Assembly (NCBI GenBank): GCA_031273885.1
Contig: JAISRA010000002.1
Coordinates: 1 to 5,264 of the forward strand
Direction: 5' to 3'
From: Endomicrobium sp.
Lineage (GTDB): Bacteria > Elusimicrobiota > Endomicrobiia > Endomicrobiales > Endomicrobiaceae
Length of the DNA stretch: 5,264 bases
Part shown: positions 1-4,988 of the stretch, piece after piece
How positions within the stretch are numbered: position 1 is the stretch's first letter
How the letters are laid out: each line of letters opens with the position of its first letter
Notes under the pieces: generated by a model
The model's database searches: none
What the model was told of the DNA's origin: nothing
What the model saw: only the letters and a program-made list of their open reading frames with translations
Made by a program: the position numbers and the translations under genes

Positions 1-331
1 CATCTGCAATTTTTGCCGCAATCACAGGTCTTGCAAGGGATGTTCCTAGATAGTATTTGTCTTCATATAAAGCGTTTGCTTTTATAGCAGGATAGATGTA
101 ATCCGTAACAAATTCCTTCTTTGCATCGATTATGTACACCTTTGAAGCACCCGTCTTTTGAGCTTTTTCTTTTAAACCTTTAAGCTCACCTCCATCCTGG
201 CCTACGTCAACACAACATGCCACAATTTCACAATTATAATGTTCTTTTACCCATGATAGAATGATAGACGTATCAAGCCCACCTGAATAAGCTACCACTA
301 CTTTTTTTATCTTCGACTTGCCTGCTCCCAT
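1..331 (-). CDS. argG: Argininosuccinate synthase, N-terminal part (cut by window edge)
   Basis: This enzyme joins citrulline and aspartate using ATP to make argininosuccinate, the penultimate step of arginine synthesis in the cytoplasm. Only the first 110 residues are present; the gene runs off the left edge. The translation begins [20 protein letters not shown]. It shows the ATP-pyrophosphatase loop AYSGGLDTS at residues 14-22, the CVDVGQ segment near 40-45 and the family signature YLGTSLARP at 94-102, all typical of ArgG. The ATG at 331-329 is preceded by a strong Shine-Dalgarno GAGGAG (343-338) at 6 nt spacing, which settles the start. It lies 96 bp downstream of argD on the same strand and is probably the next gene of the same operon. 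Identification is firm. Confidence 0.96.
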   Translation of the reverse strand, partial: MGAGKSKIKKVVVAYSGGLDTSIILSWVKEHYNCEIVACCVDVGQDGGELKGLKEKAQKTGASKVYIIDAKKEFVTDYIYPAIKANALYEDKYYLGTSLARPVIAAKIAD

Positions 332-427
332 TTTAAACTCCTCATATTTTATTTCATACCATAAATTTAAACAACTCCTGTATATATCAGTGCCACCAAA
401 ACAGACATTCTATAAAAGTGGATAACT
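332..427 (-). other. argD-argG intergenic gap
   Basis: This 96-bp spacer is the only sizeable break in the otherwise overlapping minus-strand gene series. It holds the argG ribosome binding site. It also holds a near-palindromic CTGATATATACAG and a weak TTGTTT/TAAAAT pair at 17-bp spacing. That pair ends so close to the argG Shine-Dalgarno that it is a poor promoter candidate. No convincing terminator hairpin or ORF was found. The segment GTATGAAATAAAATATG slightly resembles an ArgR-type box, but too weakly to call. Confidence 0.4.
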
Positions 428-1627
428 TCAAAAAATGGCACACTCTAATACTTCACCTAAAATTTTTATAGCACAATCCACATCTGCTTTTGTAATTATA
501 AGCGGCGGCAGCAGTCTTAGCACAGTATCGTGCGTGCAATTTATAATTAATCCTTTATCCAAACAATAATCTACAATTTTTTGACCATTCACTTTCAGAT
601 CTATACCTAGTATCAAACCAATGCCTCTAATCTCTTTTATAACCGTACGTTTTTTTCTTAGATCTTCCAGTTTTTCACAAAGATATCTTGCAACTTTTAC
701 AGAATTACTTAAAAATTTTGCATCCATAATTTTTAGTACGGCAAGCGCCGCTGCACACGAAACAGGATTTCCACCAAAAGTAGATCCATGATCTCCGTAC
801 ACAAAAGTTTCGGCACATTCTTTACCTGCAATAGTAGCCCCTAAAGGTAGTCCGTTAGCTAAAGATTTTGCCATTGTAACAATATCCGGATTAATATCAT
901 AATTTTCAAAAGCATAAAACTTTCCTGTACGACCAATTCCGCATTGTATTTCATCAAAAATTAAAAGAAGGTTTTTATCATCGCAAAATTTTCTTAAGTT
1001 TTTTAAAAATGTTTTATTCGCAGGAACAACTCCACCCTCACCTTGCACAGGTTCTATCATAACAGCAACTGTTTTATCGTTTACAATTTTTTTTACAGAA
1101 TTAATATTATTAATTTCCGCAAAAACAAACTTTTCCTGCAGCGGTTTTAAATATTCGTGAAATTTTTGCTGACCCGTTGCAGAAAGAGTTGCTATAGTTC
1201 TCCCGTGAAATGAATTATTAAAACATATTATTTCGTATCTGTTTCTGTTACCACTTTTTGAAGGATTTAAACAACCCCATTTTCTTGCAAGCTTTATTGC
1301 ACACTCGTTTGCTTCAGCGCCGGAATTTGAGAAAAAAACTCTTGCACCATGAAACGCCCTTTTGACAAGCTCTTCTCCCAATTTAACCTGCACAGGCATA
1401 TAATATAAATTTGAAACATGAGTAAAGTCGTCCAGTTGCATTTTTGCGGCTTTTACAACAGCATCATTGCAATGGCCAACATTACATACACTTATACCGG
1501 CAAAAAAATCAAGATACTTTTTACCATTTTCATCCCATATAAACTGATTTTTTGCTTTTTTTATAACTAAATTATTACGTTTATACGTGTGCATAAAATA
1601 TTTGTTTTCTATCTGCTTTATGTTCAT
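428..1627 (-). CDS. argD: Acetylornithine aminotransferase
   Basis: This PLP-dependent class III aminotransferase exchanges the amino group between glutamate and N-acetylglutamate semialdehyde, giving N2-acetylornithine in arginine synthesis. The 399-residue product has the usual family length. Visible motifs are the phosphate-binding SNSGAEANE at 100-108, SFHGRT at 139-144, FDEIQCGIGRTG at 224-235 with D225 placed to contact the PLP ring nitrogen, AKSLANGLPLGA with the PLP-binding lysine K254, and STFGGNP at 282-288. The reading frame is open further upstream to 1684, but those codons lie inside argB. The ATG at 1627 forms an ATGA overlap with the argB stop, matches the family N terminus (MNIKQIENKYFMHTY) and gives normal length, so it is preferred. 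The ribosome binding site is weak (AGGA about 15 nt away), consistent with translational coupling to argB. Related aminotransferases act on ornithine, GABA or lysine precursors; the arg context supports ArgD. Confidence 0.95.
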   Translation of the reverse strand: MNIKQIENKYFMHTYKRNNLVIKKAKNQFIWDENGKKYLDFFAGISVCNVGHCNDAVVKAAKMQLDDFTHVSNLYYMPVQVKLGEELVKRAFHGARVFFSNSGAEANECAIKLARKWGCLNPSKSGNRNRYEIICFNNSFHGRTIATLSATGQQKFHEYLKPLQEKFVFAEINNINSVKKIVNDKTVAVMIEPVQGEGGVVPANKTFLKNLRKFCDDKNLLLIFDEIQCGIGRTGKFYAFENYDINPDIVTMAKSLANGLPLGATIAGKECAETFVYGDHGSTFGGNPVSCAAALAVLKIMDAKFLSNSVKVARYLCEKLEDLRKKRTVIKEIRGIGLILGIDLKVNGQKIVDYCLDKGLIINCTHDTVLRLLPPLIITKADVDCAIKILGEVLECAIF

Positions 1628-2373
1628 TCTTTTATTACTGTTCCTTTTATTTTTTGGATCCCACTTATGCCATCTGCTATCCACACTTCTTGTACACCAT
1701 TTTTAACAGAATCAGCACAACTATTAACTTTAGGTATCATGCCACCAATTATAGTTTTATTTTTTATTAAATTACTTATTTCTCTTGTTTTAATTTCCTT
1801 AATTGTATTCTCATTTTTATCAAGCACACCTCTAACATCTGTGAAAAAGATAAGCCTTTGCGCCTTAAAATTTACCGCTATAGAAGCTGCTAAAACGTCG
1901 GCATTAACATTTAAAACATTGCCTTTAATATCAGATGCTACCGAAGCTATGACAGGTAAAAAACCAGATTTTATTAAAACATCTATAAGTTTTTTATTTA
2001 CTTTTATTGGCTCGCCGACAAAACCAAGCGCTTTAACACGCTTGCATATTACGCTTTTGCCGTCTTTGCCTGATACACCTACGGCATTTGCACCGTTTTT
2101 TATAAGCCCTGTTACTAAAACTCTATTTACTTTACCGCTTAGCGCCATTTCAGTAATACTGAGCGCATCTACATCCGTAAATCTTAAACCATTAACAAAT
2201 TTACTGCTTACTGAAAATTTTTCAAGCAACGCATTTATTTCCGGACCACCACCGTGAACTAAAATAATTTCTTGGCTTTGTGAAATTCCCGCAAGCTCTT
2301 TAAGAAATTTGCTCTGCGCCAGAGAATTTTTAACTAAACTACCGCCAAATTTTACTACTGTTAATGACCTCAT
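1624..2373 (-). CDS. argB: Acetylglutamate kinase
   Basis: This amino-acid kinase phosphorylates N-acetylglutamate, the second step of arginine synthesis. The 249-residue product shows KFGGS at 8-12 (K8 contacts phosphate), the glycine-rich HGGGPEIN at 40-47, FVNGLRFTD at 59-67, NVNAD at 155-159 (N155 and D159 match the catalytic-site pair of the E. coli enzyme) and GGMIPKV at 210-216 with K215. The fold begins immediately at the N terminus, without the extra helix that arginine-inhibited hexameric enzymes carry, so an E. coli-like, arginine-insensitive form is inferred. The ATG is preceded by AGAGGT (2384-2379) at 5 nt and overlaps the upstream nuclease stop as ATGA; the stop overlaps argD the same way. 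A LysW-linked kinase is a less likely alternative because the HGGGPEIN motif and neighbours fit ArgB. Confidence 0.95.
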   Translation of the reverse strand: MRSLTVVKFGGSLVKNSLAQSKFLKELAGISQSQEIILVHGGGPEINALLEKFSVSSKFVNGLRFTDVDALSITEMALSGKVNRVLVTGLIKNGANAVGVSGKDGKSVICKRVKALGFVGEPIKVNKKLIDVLIKSGFLPVIASVASDIKGNVLNVNADVLAASIAVNFKAQRLIFFTDVRGVLDKNENTIKEIKTREISNLIKNKTIIGGMIPKVNSCADSVKNGVQEVWIADGISGIQKIKGTVIKE

Positions 2374-3146
2374 TTTTTACCTCTATACGTTCTGATAGTA
2401 TCTTTTATTTGCCAGCGATTTGTTATTATTTTATCTTTTGAATAACTACACTTTAATCTAAAATCACATATCTGACATTTTGAAACATCAGGACTAAAAT
2501 TTTCAGCCATTATATTTTCCGCGGTTTCTATCGCAGTATTTATCGCGTCATCTATTTCAGTTTGAGATTTTTTTGTATAAATTTTTTTATTGTCTGACAA
2601 AAAATAAACCGACACTTTATTCGGATTAAAACCAAAAACATTCTTGCAGGCATAAGCATAAAAACTCAACTGTAAGTCCTTATCTACCCTTTCCTGTTCC
2701 CATATTCTTACATGAGTTTTATAATCTATAACTTCATACGTTCCGTCAGGGTATTTATCAATCCTATCAATAATACCCATAAATCTATATTTGCCTATAT
2801 TAGCATCGAATGCTTTCTCAACATATAAAATTTCCGTACCTGTTTGGCAAAAAGATTTATAATAGTTTTCAAACATTTGCTTGCCACGGTTATAATATTC
2901 AAATATCTGCTGTGGATCGGAAAATCCATCATTCTTCCAAGAAGCATCATAACAATCAAGCAAAATATCATAAGACTGCTCTTTTCCACTATGGAACTGT
3001 TCAAGCGTTTTATGAATTATGTGTCCAAAAGTAATATCGGCATTTACCGGAATATTAAAGTTATCAAAATACACAAGTTTATATTTATATGGACAAAACA
3101 AATATGCACTTACTCTCGAATAACTTATTTTAAAATCTTGTCTCAT
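2370..3146 (-). CDS. PD-(D/E)XK nuclease family protein, RecB/Cas4-like with putative Fe-S cluster
   Basis: A 258-residue protein of the RecB/AddB/Cas4-like PD-(D/E)XK superfamily, which cuts or resects DNA; its specific role is unknown. In order it shows SYSRVSAYLFCPYKYKL near 8-24 (C18 in a CPYKY motif), GHIIHKTLEQFH at 41-52 (H45), VEKAF at 109-113, GIIDRID at 124-130 (D127), VIDYKT at 139-144 (D141, K143) and LQLSFYAYA at 158-166, which is the full core motif set. The C-terminal CQICDFRLKC places C224, C227 and C233, and together with C18 this is the one-plus-three cysteine pattern that holds a 4Fe-4S cluster in Cas4 and AddB. No helicase domain and no cas genes are present. The ATG overlaps the rsmD stop as ATGA, and the stop overlaps argB, so it is translated with the operon. 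Family membership is sure, function is not. Confidence 0.87.
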   Translation of the reverse strand: MRQDFKISYSRVSAYLFCPYKYKLVYFDNFNIPVNADITFGHIIHKTLEQFHSGKEQSYDILLDCYDASWKNDGFSDPQQIFEYYNRGKQMFENYYKSFCQTGTEILYVEKAFDANIGKYRFMGIIDRIDKYPDGTYEVIDYKTHVRIWEQERVDKDLQLSFYAYACKNVFGFNPNKVSVYFLSDNKKIYTKKSQTEIDDAINTAIETAENIMAENFSPDVSKCQICDFRLKCSYSKDKIITNRWQIKDTIRTYRGKK

Positions 3147-3733
3147 TTTTTTACACTTTCTACATTCATCCGCCTATAAAAATAAACAACGGTGGTGCCA
3201 TATTTTTCTGCTCTAAAACATTCAAGGCCTGCTACTTTGTCCACAGATTCTTTAATATGTCTTTGCGCTATAAGCACCGAGTCATCTTTTAAAATATCAT
3301 ACCGCACTACATTTTTCAATACAGTATATGTAAGTGCAAGCGCTTTTTTGTTTCTATCTTTATACGGAGGACCCATAAAAACTATGTCATATTTACCCTG
3401 CAAAATGGCAAAATTTTTTATAATATCGCACTTAACAATTTTTGCCCTGCCGTTAAATCCGAGCATATCTACATTGTGTTTAATAATAGATAACGAAACA
3501 TTGCTTAATTCCACAAATATTACTTTTTTAGCACCACGTGAAAGTGCCTCAATACCAACAGAACCTACACCTGCAAATAAATCAATAAATGTAGAGTTAG
3601 GAATTTTAAACTGTATTATATCAACTATTGATTTTTTTATTCTGCCAAGCAGAGGACGTACAGACCGATCGCCCAGCGAGAGAGTTTTTAAAAGTCTGCC
3701 CCTTGCAGTGCCCGCAATAACTTTCAAACTCAC
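3143..3733 (-). CDS. rsmD: RsmD-type 16S rRNA (guanine966-N2)-methyltransferase, with altered catalytic motif
   Basis: RsmD methylates G966 of 16S rRNA in the small ribosomal subunit, using S-adenosylmethionine. The 196-residue product has the family length and order: N-terminal VIAGTARGR at 5-13, SVRPLLGRIKKSIVDII at 24-40, the SAM-binding FIDLFAGVGSVGIEALSRGA at 49-68 and an acidic VEL at 74-76. The catalytic motif, normally (D/N)PPY/F, reads FMGPPY with glycine at residue 121 (codon GGT, 3373-3371). The TxRPTxDRVRE-like motif is also divergent. The protein is otherwise full length with no frameshift, so it is either weakened or inactive, or carries a tolerated variant. The start is GTG at 3733, chosen because GGAG (3745-3742) sits 8 nt upstream; a TTG at 3727 would give the more family-like MKVIAG but has worse spacing. 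It lies 3 nt after yjbQ and overlaps the next gene by 4 nt. Confidence 0.9.
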   Translation of the reverse strand: MSLKVIAGTARGRLLKTLSLGDRSVRPLLGRIKKSIVDIIQFKIPNSTFIDLFAGVGSVGIEALSRGAKKVIFVELSNVSLSIIKHNVDMLGFNGRAKIVKCDIIKNFAILQGKYDIVFMGPPYKDRNKKALALTYTVLKNVVRYDILKDDSVLIAQRHIKESVDKVAGLECFRAEKYGTTVVYFYRRMNVESVKK

Positions 3734-3745
3734 TTATCATTCTCC
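3734..3745 (-). promoter_or_regulatory. Ribosome binding site deciding the GTG start of rsmD
   Basis: GGAG at 3745-3742, lying inside the last codons of the yjbQ gene, stands 8 nt before GTG at 3733. No in-frame ATG exists near the expected N terminus: the ATG at 3740 is in another frame. GTG is therefore the best supported start. Confidence 0.6.
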
Positions 3746-4159
3746 GAAAACCTGAACAAAAACTTTTCTACTTCTAGGTCTGTTATCAAAATCTATTAAA
3801 ATTATTCGCTGCCATGTCCCCAACATTATTGACTTTGACGCAATCGCTATAGTTTTTGATGTGCCAATTAATGAAGAACGTATATGTGAAAAACCTCCAC
3901 CATCTCGCCATTTTTCATTATGAGTGTGACCACCTTTGGTAACAGGAGGAACAATAGCTTTAAGAACCTTACGAAAATCTGCAAAAAGATCAGGGTCAAA
4001 CTCAAGAGTTGTTACAGCAGATGTGGAGCTCATAACACTTAAAGTAACTATTCCGTTAGTAATTCCTGAACGAGCAAGAATTCTTTTTACATCATCTGTT
4101 ATATCTAAAATGTCAGTATAACCTTTTGTTTCACTGTTGATATATTCTGAATAAATCAT
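3737..4159 (-). CDS. yjbQ: YjbQ/UPF0047 family protein
   Basis: A 140-residue protein of the YjbQ (UPF0047, TIGR00149) family. Members form small beta-barrel trimers, and a weak thiamine-phosphate synthase activity has been reported for some; the physiological role remains unclear. Family marks are SSTSAVTTLEFDPDL at 44-58 with E53, the histidine cluster GGHTHNEKWRD at 76-86 (H78, H80), SHIRSSLIG at 91-99 (H92), LGTWQ at 113-117 and LIDFDNRPRSRKVFVQ at 121-136, which together fit the family's C-terminal signature. Length is normal and no break is seen. The ATG at 4159 has only a distant AGGA (about 11 nt) as ribosome binding site. It is the first protein gene after tRNA-Ala and ends 3 nt before rsmD, so co-transcription is likely. 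Family assignment is firm, function open. Confidence 0.9.
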   Translation of the reverse strand: MIYSEYINSETKGYTDILDITDDVKRILARSGITNGIVTLSVMSSTSAVTTLEFDPDLFADFRKVLKAIVPPVTKGGHTHNEKWRDGGGFSHIRSSLIGTSKTIAIASKSIMLGTWQRIILIDFDNRPRSRKVFVQVFGE

Positions 4160-4202
4160 TCTATCATTAGTCCTGTATTTTACACTCCTAAAAAGTTCTA
4201 TA

Positions 4203-4275
<73 letters not shown>

Positions 4276-4294
4276 ATTTCCATTTGCCTAACAG

Positions 4295-4323
4295 ATTATA
4301 ACGAAAGATACCCTTCTTGTCAA
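4295..4323 (-). promoter_or_regulatory. Perfect consensus sigma70-type promoter for tRNA-Ala and the downstream operon
   Basis: On the minus strand TTGACA (4323-4318), a 17-bp spacer and TATAAT (4300-4295) match both consensus hexamers exactly with optimal spacing. Initiation about 7 nt downstream of the -10 would fall near 4288, leaving a leader of roughly a dozen bases before the tRNA. As no other clear promoter is visible between here and argG, it probably also supplies the protein genes. Confidence 0.88.
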
Positions 4324-4342
4324 TTCCTTTTTTTGGTTCTCA

Positions 4343-4352
4343 AATCGCGATT
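4343..4352. promoter_or_regulatory. Palindrome AATCGCGATT at the -35 of the HU promoter
   Basis: A 10-bp perfect palindrome with a TCGCGA core, GC-rich in an AT-rich intergenic stretch. It abuts and overlaps the first bases of the TTGACA box (4351-4356) of the HU promoter, and lies 20 bp upstream of the opposite tRNA-operon promoter. The position suits an operator, but no known regulator was recognised and chance is possible. Confidence 0.3.
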
Positions 4353-4378
4353 GACATTGTTATAAAATTTATTATAAA
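4351..4378 (+). promoter_or_regulatory. Sigma70-type promoter of the HU gene
   Basis: TTGACA (4351-4356) is followed by a 16-bp spacer and TATAAA (4373-4378). Initiation near 4385 would give a leader of about 45 nt to the HU start codon. This placement also rules out the upstream in-frame ATG at 4379, which would sit at or before the transcript start. The promoter is divergent from the tRNA-operon promoter, with their -35 boxes about 27 bp apart. Confidence 0.8.
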
Positions 4379-4414
4379 ATGAGTGTGTTTTTAGAAAATA
4401 CAGTTTATTTGTAT

Positions 4415-4420
4415 GGAGGT
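4415..4420 (+). promoter_or_regulatory. Ribosome binding site fixing the HU start
   Basis: GGAGGT, nearly a perfect anti-Shine-Dalgarno match, lies 9 nt before ATG at 4430. It selects this start over the in-frame ATG at 4379, which has no ribosome binding site and would add 17 residues not found in HU proteins. Confidence 0.85.
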
Positions 4421-4429
4421 ATTAATCTG

Positions 4430-4699
4430 ATGAAAAAACCTGATGTCATTAAACAGGTTGCCAATGTTTCAGGATTAACGCAAGGCGATTCAAATAAAGC
4501 AGTAAAAGCTTTAGTTAAGGTAATTCAAACCTCTCTAAAAAACGGCGAAGTTGTTTCACTGTCAGGACTAGGATCTTTCAGAGCTAAATCCAGAAAGGCT
4601 AGACAGGGCAGAAATCCAAAAACTGGAGAAGTAATTCCTATTCCGCCGGGGAAAAAAGTATCCTTTAAACCAACTACAACGCTCAGGAGAACAATATAA
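4430..4699 (+). CDS. hup: HU-family DNA-binding protein
   Basis: A small basic histone-like protein that binds and bends DNA as a dimer, compacting the nucleoid and aiding replication, recombination and transcription. The 89-residue product, from MKKPDVIKQVANVSGLTQGD, has the standard HU length. It has two N-terminal helices (about 3-38), the GLGSF turn at 46-50, the beta-arm with ARQGRNPKTGE at 57-67 including the DNA-intercalating proline P63, and the closing FKP at 79-81. The family signature is complete. HU or IHF-like homologues cannot be separated by sequence alone, but the single gene with the RNPKTGE arm favours HU. It has its own promoter and a strong ribosome binding site, and is transcribed alone, divergently from the tRNA operon. 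A possible terminator follows about 25 bp downstream. Confidence 0.94.
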   Translation: MKKPDVIKQVANVSGLTQGDSNKAVKALVKVIQTSLKNGEVVSLSGLGSFRAKSRKARQGRNPKTGEVIPIPPGKKVSFKPTTTLRRTI

Positions 4700-4722
4700 T
4701 AACAACAGTTGCAAAACTATTT

Positions 4723-4774
4723 AAAATTAGCAATTACTAACTCTTTTAAATCAGTCAGTTGGCTTTAATTTTTA
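4723..4774 (+). terminator. Possible intrinsic terminator of the HU gene
   Basis: An imperfect hairpin can be drawn. AAAATTA (4723-4729) pairs with TAATTTT (4766-4772), GC (4730-4731) with GC (4762-4763), and ACTAACT (4736-4742) with AGTCAGT (4753-4759) with one mismatch, around a 10-nt loop. The 3' arm ends in a run of T. Internal loops and low GC make it weak, but its position 24 bp after the HU stop fits. Confidence 0.35.
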
Positions 4775-4789
4775 GTTTGCGGTTGTATG

Positions 4790-4798
4790 TGTTATAAT
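4790..4798 (+). promoter_or_regulatory. Extended -10 promoter, probably for bioB or a leader RNA
   Basis: TGT followed by TATAAT (4793-4798) is a perfect -10 hexamer with the extended TGn element. The region 15-18 bp upstream offers only a poor -35 (TTAGTT or TTTTAG), which an extended -10 can compensate. Transcription would begin near 4805 and give bioB a leader of about 185 nt. Confidence 0.5.
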
Positions 4799-4920
4799 GG
4801 ATATGTACGCACTACTAATGCTTCAATTTTATCAAACAGAAAGTTTTTTCTATGCTTTTACTTAAATAAAAATAAGAAAATGTGGAGGCTCTTTAAAAAC
4901 TTGATTGCTATAAAAACACA

Positions 4921-4960
4921 AAGTTGACTATTTTGTCTGCATATGTTAAAGTCGACTTTA
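4921..4960. promoter_or_regulatory. Operator-like palindrome pair and possible proximal promoter before bioB
   Basis: TAAAGTCGACTTTA (4947-4960) is a perfect 14-bp palindrome. A related AAGTTGACT at 4921-4929 differs by one base from AAGTCGACT at 4949-4957, 28 bp further on. TTGACT (4924-4929) with TAAAGT (4947-4952) at 17-bp spacing can be read as a weak promoter, in which case the palindrome overlaps its -10 and the other copy its -35. This layout fits a repressor operator. It does not clearly match the BirA or BioR operator patterns I know. Confidence 0.4.
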
Positions 4961-4977
4961 GTAAACTATAAAATATA

Positions 4978-4983
4978 GAGGAG
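4978..4983 (+). promoter_or_regulatory. bioB ribosome binding site
   Basis: GAGGAG lies 5 nt before the ATG at 4989. It is the same motif used by argG and supports the chosen start of bioB. Confidence 0.8.
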
Positions 4984-4988
4984 CAAAA

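Larger units (their letters stand above)
4700..4988 (+). other. HU-bioB intergenic region, no gene seen
   Basis: This is 289 bp of AT-rich sequence without a convincing ORF. The longest ATG frame, at 4797, has 22 codons and starts inside a -10 box. It contains a possible terminator hairpin (4723-4774), an extended -10 promoter (4790-4798), a possible second promoter (4924-4952), a 14-bp palindrome with a related copy 28 bp upstream, and the bioB ribosome binding site. The part between about 4806 and 4920 shows nothing recognisable beyond short AT-rich inverted repeats. Confidence 0.6.

Noticed and set aside
335..362. Promoter TTGTTT/TAAAAT and ArgR-like box before argG
   Set aside because: The -10 would place transcription start at or within the Shine-Dalgarno sequence, and the box resemblance is too weak to separate from AT-rich chance.
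1628..1684. Upstream extension of argD to an ATG at 1684
   Set aside because: It would add 19 residues (many K, R, N) encoded within the end of argB, unlike ArgD N termini. The ATGA overlap at 1627 explains the start better.
1589..2257. A 222-codon open frame on the plus strand opposite argB
   Set aside because: It is antisense to a clear argB with all kinase motifs, its product resembles no known family, and it has no ribosome binding site. It is a shadow frame.
2370..3146. Reading the nuclease as a true CRISPR Cas4
   Set aside because: No repeat array, cas1, cas2 or other cas gene is in the window, and the gene is coupled to rsmD and argB. Only the domain resemblance is supported.
2795..3179. 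Three short frames (69, 74 and 111 codons) within the nuclease gene
   Set aside because: All overlap the motif-rich nuclease frame and overlap each other. None shows a recognisable domain or ribosome binding site.
3192..3755. A 187-codon open frame on the plus strand opposite rsmD
   Set aside because: It runs fully antisense to rsmD, which carries the SAM-binding motif and family order. The codon pattern and lack of a start signal mark it as a shadow.
4379..4429. Upstream in-frame ATG for HU at 4379
   Set aside because: It lies at the end of the -10 region, before the likely transcript start, and has no ribosome binding site. The ATG at 4430 has GGAGGT and gives the standard HU length.
4797..4865. 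22-codon ATG frame after the extended -10 box
   Set aside because: Its start codon is part of the -10 hexamer region and so would not be in the transcript from that promoter. It has no ribosome binding site.
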